DNA of 64,000 nt from Stictocephala bisonia (GCA_035578905.1 JAQJVL010002620.1:25110-89109); one strand, 5' to 3'; counted from the stretch's first letter, positions 46,802-58,660 are shown. A program made the numbers and translations. Notes: generated by a model not told the origin, from the sequence alone.

Positions 46802-48119
46802 TGTACTATAAAAATTTTGAACTTATCTTGTTTTGCCTAATTCCAATGCTTCAATTTTCCTTTAGTGCTTCCAGCTTTTCTGATGTACAATTCTCTCTTG
46901 GTAAACGCTCAGACAAAACATACATAATATTACTTACTTAACTTCTGGTAATAGACTCATATGCACGATTAATTTTATTTTTCAACAACTCACATAAATA
47001 AGAATTGTGTTTTATGTTTTTTTAATACGTTAATGCTTTCTCCCATTCTTAAACTTTGCACACCAGTATATTAGTTTTAAGTTCAAGCCTGAATTAAACT
47101 ATGAATGTGAATTTTTCTTCCACGAATAAGGAATGTTTTTACAGAAAAGTAATTATTGTTTAAACTTTGTGACTTTACTTCTTATATACTTTAAAAGGAC
47201 TTCAGAACCATAATTTTGTGTTTTTTTTTTAATTTAAAGAGTTTTTAACTTCAATTTTATACGGGACTGAGATTCATATTTTTATTTGTATCTAGTTTAT
47301 TTTTATCCAAACTGCTCCAGTTGTTTTTTTATTAATCTGGATAAAAAAGTTAATTATTTTTTTATCAGTTACCTAGTGCACAGTACTGATTGAGTATTAT
47401 TCATCATTCCTTCAATAATTGATATATTGTATTCATTTTTTTCTACAACATACTATTTGCCCTAGCGACCTTTTTTACAATGTAACGCTGATTCTAATTC
47501 CAAAATCCCTATCTCTTCTTTAGATTGTTTCCTCAGCCGTTTTAAACTCAACTGGCTAATATTTTCATTATTCTTACCGGTGTTTAATGTTTTTTTTTTT
47601 TAATTGAGTCCATAATCACCTGAAAGTACAAAAACACATATTAGTTTATTTTTATTAAAAATCAAATTGAAAATCACAAAACTTAATTTGGTAATTATTT
47701 TACATTTATGCCATAAAGTAATTTTAAAATACTAACATATAAAAATAATTTGAAATATAATATAAATTGCGCTTCTAATAATATCACCTACCCTTCAACC
47801 TACCAGTCGGTCCAGCCACCCAAGAATGTTAAAACAAGAATGCCAGTTGTAACATGGTGGTCTTTAAAGCCTTGAGAGTTACCCCTGAAATTGATGGTTG
47901 TAATATTTAAAATGTAATATAGCAAGGCAGAGATTCTACCTCATTGGTGTTCTAAGATTTCTTGACCTTAAATTACTGGAAATGTTAAAAAAACTAAATC
48001 ATCTTAATATTTATTTCTGATGCCTAGTCATCTAACTACAGAACCACATACACAGTGAAAAAAACTCTGCTCCTTCTAAATGTATATTCTGTGACTCTTA
48101 GACCAATTTTTGCTTAGAC
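46802..48119. other. gene-free AT-rich stretch
   Basis: No supported gene and no repeat ends recognised. Confidence 0.4.
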
Positions 48120-48678
48120 CGAGATTTTTGTGTAGTAGCTGCCGTAGCTGGAAGATCATAAATTTTTGACAGTCCAGCTACCAGATTTGTTGCTCATTTA
48201 GAACTACCCAGAGGGTACGACAGCTTTAAAGATTTAGCTTTAACAATGAAAAGGATTTAGCCACGTTTTATTCAGCTTGTTGGTGTCAAGTCAACTCACC
48301 TGACATAAGCTTCTGCTCATGTGAACGATCATTGAGACCAAAGCCAATTAGGAGGAAAGTTCTTGATGTTTTTCCCCACTCTAAACATAGGCCAGTACTG
48401 ATTTCATTGGGGATCCAAATCCCCATAAATTGATCTTTTCCAAGGCCTTGATGCAATTTTAATAAAGCAAACTGGGAGGCCTTTACCACTAGGCTTGATT
48501 TTCAACCTAGCTTTTGCATAAGGTTCATTCCTTCTACAATAAGTTACGATAGTTTTACAAATCATCCATTGCTAAAGCTTGCATACCAAGAGGATACAGA
48601 AAGATGTATATATCAGGATAGAGTAAGGAATTAGATGACCTTTACAAAAAGTTTAATGCTACTGAAAACTCCAACACA

Positions 48679-49129
48679 TAGTAATAATTATCTTAGTTCA
48701 AAAGTAATAATTATCTTATTATTATTGAGTTATGCCTTGCTGGTTACTTAGTTGTATTAGTATGTTATGCTTCGCCTCTTTCCAGATCTTAATGTATGGT
48801 TGTTGTTGTAAATTGAAGTTTTGTTTGATTGTCTACCATTTACATATACTTACATATATTTACATGAATGTTGTTACTTTGTTTACCTAATTATGTTGAT
48901 ATTACGTTGTTATTATTGTAATTTGATTTATTCTAGATATTTATATTTCGTTGATCGTATGTGTTCTTGTTATTATCTTCTTTGTTATAATTTGTAATAT
49001 ATCTCTTTTAACTTTAAGTGGACATTTACTGGCACATATGAGGTTAAGTTTACCATTAAGCCATCTTTGAATATATTCATTTGTATAATGGTGTTAACCG
49101 TTTACAATAATAATAATTATAAATAAATA
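48679..49129 (+). mobile_element. CR1-like LINE 3' UTR inserted in LINE A
   Basis: Compared with the expected LINE A reading frame, 451 bases are extra, flanked by AACACA on both sides (48673-48678 and 49130-49135). The insert ends in an AAT/AAAT-rich tail (AATAATAATAATTATAAATA), typical of CR1-type LINE 3' ends, preceded by GTGTTAACCGTTTACAATAA. It is a severely 5'-truncated retroposition. Confidence 0.5.
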
Positions 49130-51111
49130 AACACAGCTTATCTGCTGCTGCACTCTCTTGACACAAAGAGGAGAAAAATGAGTTAAAACTGTTGAGGATA
49201 TACACTTTAACTACAGCAGTAGAAAAGCATGGTCACTTTTAAGCAAACTCTATACTGGTAAATCTCCAAATCAAAGAGAAGTGCTCCACCCAAAGGCCTC
49301 TACTATAGCAAAACAGATAGTCAACTTATCAAATTCATCCCACCATCCTTCTGAAAAACACATTCTTTACAGTGTTTGTCAGAAGGATTTCTTAAAAATG
49401 TCTGGCACCCGTGGAAATCTCCAGAAATTTCACGGAGGAAGAGATGGACAGAGCAATTTCTGCTATACCAGCGGGGAAAGCAGCCGGTCTTGACAATGGA
49501 ATGAAATTAAATGAAAAATGGCTTTATTTGGAGGTGAAATTAGGACTATAGAATCCTCTCTACCACTTAACCTCAAACAGGCGATGAAGGGATCTTTCCG
49601 GAATTTCTGTCGCATGCTGGCAGCAAAGTGAAACAATGGTTTAAAACATTCTACATTAAGATATTAGCTACAGGAAATTTGCCAAAAGCATTCAAGAGAT
49701 CAAAAGTGTAGTAGCTGTTTTGAAGCCTGGCAAAGATTCTGAACAAGTGGAAAGTTATGGCCTAATATCCCTTCTTAGTGTTCGTTACAAGTTGCTATAA
49801 AGGCTGTTGGACAATAAAATATAAGCCATTCTTGATCCTAATGTTTCAGTTGAGCAGGCTGGTTTTCACCCTGGCTGAAGTTGTAGCGACCAGATCCTAG
49901 CTCTGGCATCATTTATCGAGAATGTGTTTGAAAAGAAGTTGAAAACATCTGCAGCTTTTATTGATCTTACAGCAGCTTATGACATAGTATGGAGTAATGG
50001 TTTGTTATTAAAGTTCTACAGCATCGTTCCCTGTCCCTTTTCTATTGTGACTTTAGGAGCCACTTTCTATTAGCTTAGTGCCAGGCTAATAAAAATTTAT
50101 CTTGGTCATGCAGACATTTCTTATGGAGAGCTGAAGGATGGGCAGCCACAGGGGTTTGTACTTGCTCCAATTTTATTCAACGTATATACTGCTGACAGTG
50201 CTGACATCCCAATCACGAAGTCTAAACAATTTATATATGCAGTTTATATAGCTTTAGCTTACCAACACAAGGACTTCACAACTACCGAAGAAACAATCAC
50301 AAGTGACATAGTAGCTCTTGATGAATATTTTAGAACTTAGAAGCTAAATCTTAACACATCAATAACCAAAGTAGCCTGTTTTCACCTAAGTAACAGACTG
50401 GATAATCCAAAACTGAATATCTTTATAAATGGTGTAAAACTCCATCATATTGATCTTCTACAGTACCTGGGAGTAACGTTAGATCAATAGCTAACGTTTA
50501 AAAGCCATCTTCAAAAAACAGCATCTAAAATAAAAATCAGGGTAAATGTATTACATCATATTGCCGGAACAACTTGGGGAGCCAACGCACACGTCATGCG
50601 TACAACTGCTTTGTCACTGGTCTATTTAGCTGCTGAATACAGTGCTCCCGTATGGCTAAATAGTGTTCACACTAAAGCGATTGATATTCAACTTATTAGA
50701 GTCATGAGAGCTAGAAGTGGCACTCTCGTGGCAACTCCATTTCCTTGCCTCCTGATGCTGTGCAATATAGGATAGGCTCCTACAGAGGTAAGAGGCACTA
50801 CTTAAATAATTCCATAAGATCTTGTAAACAACGCACCTCCCCATTACATAAGACTTCCAACATCAGAACGGTCGCTTAATATCTCGAAACCCACCTCTAC
50901 ATACTGCTTTCTAGTTGAGCAAATAAAATTTCTCGCCCTATACTAGCTGGTTCGTAGCGTGCAACAGTTTTGAGTTCTGATAAATTCCTTATTAATGATC
51001 CGTTAATACCCGTAGGTGGGATGAACCTATCTCTTAGGAAGTGGACACTATTGAATCGGTTCCTAACTGGCGTTGGCAGATGCAATTACTGGAAATACAA
51101 ATGTGGGATTG

Positions 51112-51452
51112 ACACTTGATGGCGATGATGCGCGGTGTATAGGAAATTGGAATGAACTATTTAGATTAAAACAAACTAGATGAAAAAAAAACTTGTATTT
51201 TGATCACAAATACTTTTATTCATTCAAAAATAGTGATCTGTATTAAATTATGAAAATTGAACTAACTATATAAAAAACAATGGCCATACTAAATTTCTAA
51301 CTTCTCTGAACAACATCAATTGTCTAGCAACCAAAATTATAGAAATATAAAACATATGTTAAATAGAAGGTTAAATTTAAACATTTAACCAATGCACAGA
51401 GGTATAAATAAAAACATCTGTGGTAGGAATAAACATTCAACCAAACAACACT
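51112..51452. mobile_element. 331-bp insertion in LINE A with a 5-bp duplication
   Basis: LINE A copy 1 reads continuously GGGGATTGACAATAGATCAG here. Copy 3 has 331 extra bases (51117-51447) between two ACACT (51112-51116, 51448-51452). The insert starts TGATGGCGATGATGCGCGG and is otherwise AT-rich, without obvious inverted ends or frames. It is an unclassified non-autonomous transposon. Confidence 0.55.
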
Positions 51453-51732
51453 AGATCAGTTATGTGATTGCGGGGAATCTATCCAAACAAAGGATCACAT
51501 AATTACAGAGTGCCCCCTGTGCTCTTTTATGGAGGTATTAGCCAGCATAAACAGAATCAGTGAGGCAGTTCTTAAATAGCTCGATGGATTGGACTTAGCT
51601 CTGTGACAGGAGATCACTTTACATTTTTATTCAATGAATATGCCATCATGACTTCTGGATATTTATCCAAATGTACATCGCAGCTTTTTAAAAAAACAAG
51701 AGGTAGCTGACAACAAACCATACGATATATAT

Positions 51733-52098
51733 AAATCTACCCACCCACTTATACAAGTAGAATGGTATTGATCCAACCACCCACCTATACAAGTACAGTG
51801 TATTGATCCACCCACCCATCAATACAATAACAGAGGTATCTACCCACTTATATACAAATAGTGGTGTTTATCAACCCACCCATGCAAATAGAGTTGTATT
51901 GATCCACCTGCCCTCCTATACAAGTACAGTGGTAGTGACCCACCTACCCTCCCATACACGTACAGAAGTTTTGACCCACCTGCCCACCTATACAAGCACA
52001 ATAATATTGACCCACCTGCCCACCTCTAATAACTACAGTGTTATTGATCTACCCACCCTCCCATACACGTACAGTGGTATTGATCCAGCCGCCCACTA
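51733..52098. repeat. diverged minisatellite related to the 36-bp array at 10915
   Basis: The unit TTGATCCACCCACC..CCTATACAAGTACAGTGGTA repeats about ten times with variation in length and sequence. The same core (CCACCC..CCATACACGTAC.G.GGTATTG) forms the tight array at 10915-11136. The 98-codon plus frame over it is an artefact of the repeat. Confidence 0.8.
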
Positions 52099-52928
52099 AT
52101 ATTGATTGAACAGTTAGACTGTGTTCACGGCCAGTGACAGCTGGACATAGGCGAGAGGTGAAGAGGGGGCTCTTTTACGAAAACATTAGCCTATTCAAAC
52201 GGTTGTCTCGAATAAACCATCTATACCATGAAAAAACAGATAAATTTCGGAATTTGGATTTTATGGATAACAAATGTTTTTATATACATTGACATATAAT
52301 ACAGTATATACATAAATCTTCTCGGTGTTGCAAAAGATAATTGGTCCATAGCTAAGGTGATTGGTAATTTTCACGTAATGATGGCAGATGTCCAACAACC
52401 TTTGTCTTCCCCAATAATTCAAAACTTGACGGTGTATTTTCAATGCAAAAACTTGAATATTTTTAATTTAGTTATATTAGATAGTAACAGAATTTTTAAT
52501 TTAACAATAATAAAACAAAATCCCATTTTGATAGTATATCTATCACCTGGGAAAGTCAGTGTTATAAAACAAAAAAACTGAGCTTTAACCAAAGAATATA
52601 AATTTATTACTATATTACCACATGGGGTGAAATTTTCACTATAAATCCTATGTTCAAGGTGTGTTTTAATAGTCAATTAAACTATTTATTGCCTCACATT
52701 CAGAGAAATTTGAATAGTTAAAAATAGTAAAATTTAACATTCTGAACATGGGTTTATTTTCTGGAAAAGTATTTTCATAGAGATACCTAATGACAGAATG
52801 CACATTTATTAAGTGCATATACAATATACTGTTTTATTAAACTAAATTTTAAACTATCTATATAAGATATAAAATAACAACATCTCTTATCAAGAAATAT
52901 ACACACAGTAAATATAATTACGATAGTG
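52099..52928. other. gene-free stretch, 3' flank of paralogue 2
   Basis: No gene on the plus strand. TTTATT at 52805-52810 and 52832-52837 give AATAAA on the minus strand 100-130 bases after the stop of the secreted-protein gene, suitable polyadenylation signals. Confidence 0.45.
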
Positions 52929-52933
52929 TAAAA

Positions 52934-53365
52934 TTAATGTTTAATCCAATACTCTGGATATTTCGTGAATTGTTTAGTCTTCAACTCTTTTATATGATTT
53001 GCAACTAAATTAATGTCTGACACTAAATTCCAAACCATGACAAACTGTTTTTCACTAAGACCAAAGTGTGTACGGAGGGTATTATTTTCTATAAGATGTT
53101 GCAAAGAATTAATGCCATTGTGCCGTTTATTTATGATATCCTCCACAATCACATCAGCAGCTCCCGTCAAATTGGCCTTCATGTCATCATGGAGACGATG
53201 AACCATTCGATTATATTTCCTGAGATGTTCTACAAACACTGAATTATCAAGAATACTTGGGTTTTCCACTTTATTTACAATCAAAATATCAATGAAAGTC
53301 AGCAATCTAGTGATATCAGCAAAACTGTGCGCAATCAGCAGACATGCTAGAAAAATAAACTTCAT
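52934..53365 (-). CDS. secreted 143-residue protein, paralogue 2
   Basis: MKFIFLACLLIAHSFA is a clear signal peptide. The mature chain begins DITRLLTFIDILIVNKV, has no cysteine, two sequons (NLT, NNT) and ends YPEYWIKH. It equals paralogue 1 (34266-34697) in length with no gaps. Differences cluster in the signal peptide and residues 63-87, while residues 88-121 (53003-53104) are invariant and even their codons differ at only about four sites. The coding part is a single exon. The two genes face the same way 18 kb apart and share 5' flank motifs, so they are tandem duplicates. Expressed, secreted, unknown function. Confidence 0.85.
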   Translation of the reverse strand: MKFIFLACLLIAHSFADITRLLTFIDILIVNKVENPSILDNSVFVEHLRKYNRMVHRLHDDMKANLTGAADVIVEDIINKRHNGINSLQHLIENNTLRTHFGLSEKQFVMVWNLVSDINLVANHIKELKTKQFTKYPEYWIKH

Positions 53366-53460
53366 GATACTGACATAACCGATGTTATCTGATTAGTACA
53401 TACCTCCTCCCTCTCTCTCTATAAACAAGCGCTACTATCTTTTAATCTCAGTGATAACTC
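53366..53460 (-). promoter_or_regulatory. conserved 5' flank of secreted-protein paralogue 2
   Basis: CT run 53411-53420 and CTATCTTTTAATCT 53435-53448 (plus strand) match the flank of paralogue 1 in order, with similar spacing. They may be promoter or 5' UTR elements. No clear TATA box. Confidence 0.4.
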
Positions 53461-55620
53461 AACATCAGCTACTTCATAGCAGTATACTCAGTATAGTATT
53501 CCAAATACTTCCAAAATTGTAAGTATTTTCTACAACTTGTGTCTTTAATTATGTACACTGTCATAATTAGTCATGCTGTTCATAGACATCTATGCTTTTT
53601 AACAAAAGATCCTTTTGTTAAACTATTTTCAAAAAAGTGGTTGCTTTGAAATACTGACCTAGGGTGAAACCAATAATAAACTGGTAAAATTAACAGCAAT
53701 ATTAGAAATTAGCCTGTTTAACCCACCAGGGATCATGTGAAAAAAGTTATATGAGGGGTTGCGCTTGGTGGATTAGACCATGTATATGAAAAAAGGCCCA
53801 AAATGTTATTAACAGTTCTTTTTTTATGATATATTTCTATATTATGAACTATTATTACAAAACGTTTATATTTAATTACATTTACAAGGAAATATGCAGT
53901 TACAAATACAAAAATTGTTAGTTTTATAGACTGTAAATTGAATCAATTAACAGTTATTTTTACTGTACATAATATGAATTACGTCTTATCTGTAAATTAT
54001 GTATACCTAAATTTAAAAGTTTTTACTTTGTACAAGTTAAAAAAATGGACAAATATGAATTTTATTTTATTATCATTTTAGGAACAGAATATTTATTTAA
54101 AAAAAAAACATTCTGTAAATTACTTCATAATACTTTTAAAATGGTAAAGTTTCCTATTACCAAAGTTGAAGTATTATGATATATTATCAATTCATATTGT
54201 TTTGCATACTATAAACTACTTCTTATTTGTAAAATCAAACTAGAAAATGCGTAAATGTCACTAACGTGAACGTGAAGTCGTGCAGGGTGTAAAAGACTGG
54301 TTTTACATTTGGAGGTGAAGTGGTGGGATTGGGTTTGCTGAGACCAGACAGGGACAATGGGTTGAAACCAGACAATTCATTTGAAGGGGTATGAGTATTT
54401 CTCGGGCCACTTATACAACATATGAAAAATAAACTCATATACCAAGTGGCCCAGAAGTCAATTGTCAAATTGTGTTGGGAGAGCACTGTTTGTATACACA
54501 TACACAGTAAACCCCCATTATAATGGCCCACACAACAGTGGACTTCGCTTACAATGGACAGCACACTGAATGAGTAATACTGATGGTTGAGTACCGGCCC
54601 TTTTGTTACTTGGCATCAATGATTTTATAGCAAGATGAGTCATTGTTTACAAAACCTAGTTGTACTTAGTTATCCAAGTCTAACTACGAAATTGTACTTT
54701 TATTGGCAATCGCCCCGTTCAATTACACTTCGATAAGAAGTTAATGCTGGTTTGTCGATATTGGAAAGCAATGTTGGTCCACCATACTCTCACAATATTT
54801 GCACAATAATATTTTATAGTGTGTCATGAGGTATTAAACAATTATATATTATAGGCAGGTATTTTTATTTTTCAATTTTTTACTATAATTTTATTGCTCT
54901 TTGAATTCACATTAAAACTGTTATAACAATAGAAATATATTTTCCTTTTACACACTTCTAACAATATATTGTTTTTTAAATATAAAATACTTTAGCCATA
55001 TTTGAGAAGCAAGTACTGTAACTTCTTATACTTAATACTGTACTATTTGAGTCGACACAATATAGGAATGGAGAGGGTGACACTATTCTACTGGATGTAA
55101 CAGCTTAGTTGTACCCATGGCAGAAGGACTAATAGGTGTGTTTGCACAGCCTGTAAGGTGGATTACAGCACGGCGCCTACATCTGTGAAGTCACCTGCGA
55201 GACACGTTTGCTTGCCAATGTCAAGACACTCCTGCAGCGACATGCACTCTTAAACTATTCACCCCACCCCTATCGCCCCACTAATCCTTTTCAGTTATAT
55301 TCTGTTAGTGTGCAGAACTGTTTGTGATATTTTAACAAATTTATATTATTGAATATTACATGAATATTGTCATATAGGCCTATACTGTAGTTGTTTGTAC
55401 AAACTGGAGGAAGATATGTTGTGCCACTGTGTGAATTTTTTGTCTGTGTCACACTGAAAGAATAAGGTAACGTGTTAACTTCCATATGCTTCAAAAAAGT
55501 AGAAAGAATTTTCATTATCAACAACTAGCTGTTTTAATCCTGTCTAATTCTATTATTCTGACATTGTCGTTATACAGTAATTATTTTTGTACAAATAAAG
55601 CAATATACTTGAAATTTTTT
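53461..55620. other. gene-free stretch with a possible pogo-like terminus
   Basis: No supported gene. Near 54505 CAGTAAACCCCCATTATAAT then GGCTTCGCTTACAATGGAC-like sequence resembles the end of a pogo/Tigger transposon, but no partner end was found. An imperfect hairpin (GGGCCACTTATA / TACCAAGTGGCCC) lies at about 54398-54457. The 109-codon minus frame at 54235-54564 crosses these and looks spurious. A GC-richer patch lies at 55080-55270. Confidence 0.35.
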
Positions 55621-55626
55621 TTAAAT

Positions 55627-56800
55627 ATGCCAAACTGTGCTGTTTTTGGTTGTTATAGCAATAATCAAAAAAACTAAAGGGTCAGAAATAAAATATTACA
55701 AATTTCCTAAAAACAGCAACTTACAAAAACAGTGGCTTTCTGCATGTAAAAGGGCTGACAAAATAAATGTAAAAAATGCTACTATCTGTTCTGTACAATT
55801 TTAAGACGATTGTTATAAAACTTTGCTAATACATACACTCTTGAAGTATAATTCTTTTTCGTTTAGAAACCTAAAAAACGATGCAATCCCGACTAAATAT
55901 CTGCTAGAGAAAATTTGAAACACAAACATTATAAACAGAGAAATTGAGGTAATGAAAAGGAAAAGAAGAGGTTCGGTAAAATAATTACTTGACACTAGCC
56001 TTGATTACAGTATGCCTAGCAACAAAAATGAATCACTAGGTGAATCATTAGGTCATTGTTCTTCATCAGATGTTGTTGAACACCCAGAAGACAACGTATC
56101 AGTTAAACTGAAAGCAATGGAAGAGAAATTTAAACAGGTAGAGGATGAAAATAAAAAGCTTAGAGTCAATTAAATTAATCGCTGAAAAAAAACCAAAATA
56201 TTGTTTTGGAGAAGGGGTCGTTATAAAAACAACTTAAAACTTCTCGGTAGGGGAGAACATATTAAGAATGAAGTTAAAAACATTTTTTATTCTCCAATTT
56301 TTTCACCAGAACAAATTTAATTTCTTCTTAATCCTATAAAACGTATACGTTGGCAAAGTGAACACATGTTGGTGCTATTTCTCTTAAATCTGTCAGTGCA
56401 AAGGCATATAGATATTTACAATCAAGACTTAACTATCCCTTCTAGCTTTAAGTACTCTACGTCGCTGGGTGTCTGATTTTGATTCTTCGTCAGGGGTCAC
56501 GGACATTTTTTATTATAAAAACTTAGGTACAAAACTTCACTGATTTTGAAAAACTGACTGCTCTATCTTTTGATGAAATGAGCTTGAGCAAGAAAGTTTG
56601 TTTTAAAAGAAAAGAAGAGAACATTTTTGGACTGGTTTGATGTATTAAACTCAAGTTCTAACTAAATTAAACACAGAGAGGAAGACTGTACTGTCTGAGG
56701 GAGAGGATCGTAATGTGCAAACGGCAAAGTTGGTCATAGGGTAACGGGAAGAGTTCATTTCAAAATAATTTAAAGTGATGAAGGAATCACTTACTATTGA
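55627..56800 (+). pseudogene. P-element-like (THAP9-type) transposase remnant
   Basis: Spread over several frames, in order: THAP zinc finger MPNCAVFGCYSNNQK (C-x4-C), IKYYKFPKNSNLQKQWLSAC, KNATICSVQF and LKNDAIPTKYL (the conserved AxPT stretch); a coiled coil 56012-56173 (VKLKAMEEKFKQVEDENKKL); then GAISLKSVSAKAYRYLQS, STLRRWVSDFD, SSSGVTDIF and LTALSFDEMSLSKKVCF, whose FDEM carries the first catalytic Asp in P-type transposases. The finger's His is Gln (CSVQ for CSxH), followed by a stop. The rest of the catalytic domain is absent. Inactive fossil. Confidence 0.78.
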
Positions 56801-57290
56801 CTAAGTGATTAAACCAATAAAATGAGTGTATTCAGAGAGACCCATTCATCAAAGAGCTTTGTGTAATCTGATTAGGCCCAAATGTGAATAAATTACCAAC
56901 TCTTGTCAGTCACTATGCTCTACCACCTCAGCCTTTAACCTTGGTAATGCTGGATGGTGATTTTGTGTAATTGGTGTAATCAATGCGCTAGCGACAATTC
57001 AGCATTTATGTTAACATTTGTCGGTCAAATAAAATAGGAATATTAAAAGCCATAGAACAAATATTTAGTACTCTTTTTGGTAATATCTTTGTTTTATTTA
57101 ACGTTCTTATGAGAAAAAAAGGGTTTTTTAAAGGGTATTTCTAATCAAAAGTAACAAAACAAATATTTTGAATTTTCTTGTTTAACAGCTGTTTTAATGA
57201 TGTAAAATAATCAGAAGGTTTTTAAATCCATAGTAAAAAATGCAATATTTAAACCAGCATAAAGATTATAAATACACACAGCTGTTATTT
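56801..57290. other. gene-free stretch
   Basis: Possible tail of the P-like transposon, too decayed to read. No terminal repeats recognised. Confidence 0.35.
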
Positions 57291-57294
57291 GTAC

Positions 57295-58660
57295 TAACAC
57301 GTTCACTGTTGACACGAAAATTTATCTAATGGCAAATGCTGGAATATTTTATTTCATATATGGGTGTTTAAATGTTTATAATTTATTAAATTCAAGTTAA
57401 AGAAATGTATCATGCTAAAATTCGCTATCTAATGTAAAAATTAATGTTTGACGCCAGTTGGTTTTGATATGATTTGCTGGTGACGCCAAGTGGCGTCATA
57501 CGTTTTACAAAAGTAAGACAATTTATAATAATAACTACAACTAAAAGAAACAATATTTATTCCTCATTGAGTTGTTATTGTCCTTGATTGTTTCGTTAGA
57601 ACTGCAATGGAAGCAATAGTAGTTGGATCAGTTAAGGTGGTAACGTCTCATGTGATTGAACAGGTGATTATCTCATTTACCTTCTCCACTGTCTTTATCA
57701 GAGCGATCTAAATCTTAATCACTTTCACCAGGAATATAACTACAGTAGAGCGCCGATTATCCGAACTAATTGGGGTCAAGGGGTGTTCGGATAACTGAAT
57801 ATTCGGATAATCAAACATGAAAAGACAAATTTTTAAATTATATATGTAACAAAATTCTTAGTAGTTAAAAGGCTAAAAAATTATCAAACTATAATTATTC
57901 ATGTAATTCTATTATGAAATCAATCAGAATGCATGGATATAACTTTTAAAGAACAATTTATTATACATAGATACAGTACAATGCATACTTTTTATTTAGA
58001 GAAAAAGTCCAAAATTTGTTTTTGCTTTAACCCTGACACTCTTTTTTTCCTGCTAAATCTCGTAAGCGTTTCAAATTGAGCAGTTGGAGAGCATCTTTCC
58101 AACCACTTCATTGCCGTCTCCAAGCAGTGGAAAGCCTCCTCATGTGATGGTCAGTACGTGCACTTAATGTCCGGATTTGGAATGGAAACAGAGACTAGGT
58201 ACTGCCAATAACGGAGAATCAAAACACCACCAAAATGTCCACCTGTCCTGGCCATCCGACTGCATTAGAAAAACCTATTTGTCCAGCAGTGGTGGACATT
58301 TGACTGCCGAGGACAAACCATGTGAACGCTTTACTGCCGTGACTGGGGGTGGCCAGCTCTATTTATTTTGTAGCAACACCGAGCTGAGTATTCACATTGT
58401 CCAGCACAGCTGGCCAACTGATTGCAAAGGGATAAAATATATTTTTATTTACATACAGATTATTAAAACTGAAAACTAACACTTAATATAATAAATATAA
58501 CCTATGAGAAGACCAATGCTGTGACAAATAATCAGTATATGACAAGGTAATAAAATATAGTGTCAACTCTTTTTGCCAAAACACATCATTGACGCCGTTT
58601 GGCGTAATCAGTATTTAGTGCATGTTCCATGTGACACCGAGTCAGCAGTGAATGAGTTAA
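57295..58660. mobile_element. piggyBac-like non-autonomous element containing a pogo remnant
   Basis: Left TAACACGTTCACTGTTGAC and right, reverse-complemented, TTAACTCATTCACTGCTGAC are matching termini. TTAA stands at 58657-58660, and the left TTAA has one change (CTAA). Inside each end lies a palindrome-rich subterminal motif (GACGCCAAGTGGCGTCA at about 57483; GACGCCGTTTGGCGTAA at about 58591), as in piggyBac elements. The interior holds a pogo/Tigger piece and unexplained sequence with GGACATTTGACTGCCGAGGA. No piggyBac transposase is seen. Confidence 0.55.
57743..58155 (-). pseudogene. pogo/Tigger (Jerky-type) transposase 3' end and terminus
   Basis: TA (57741-57742) then CAGTAGAGCGCCGATTATCC, with a repeated TCGGATAA motif, is a pogo/Tigger-type terminus. 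On the minus strand 58150-58030 reads EEAFHCLETAMKWLER, then with one frameshift LKRLRDLAGKKRVSG, the helical C-terminal tail of Tigger/Jerky-type DDE transposases. The catalytic part is absent. Confidence 0.68.

Larger units (their letters stand above)
48120..51728 (+). mobile_element. LINE A copy 3, longest, decayed, with two later insertions
   Basis: The reading (stops and frameshifts throughout) gives an upstream block FVAHLEL, an endonuclease end with KHRPVLISLGIQIPI and CNFNKANWEAFTTRLDF, then reverse transcriptase: IPAGKAAGLD, NLPKAFKRSK, ASFIENVFEKKLKTSAAFID, QFIYAVYIALAY (YADD lost), CFHLSNRLDNPKLNIFINGV and YSAPVWLNSVHTKAI, a cysteine tail and a 3' UTR to about 51728. This is the order of a Jockey-like non-LTR retrotransposon. 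Insertions at 48679-49129 and 51117-51447 each have short target duplications. The 3' end abuts a minisatellite. Confidence 0.78.

Noticed and set aside
54235..54564. 109-codon minus-strand frame
   Set aside because: It crosses a pogo-like terminus and a hairpin, has no coherent signal peptide followed by a domain, and no relative in the window.
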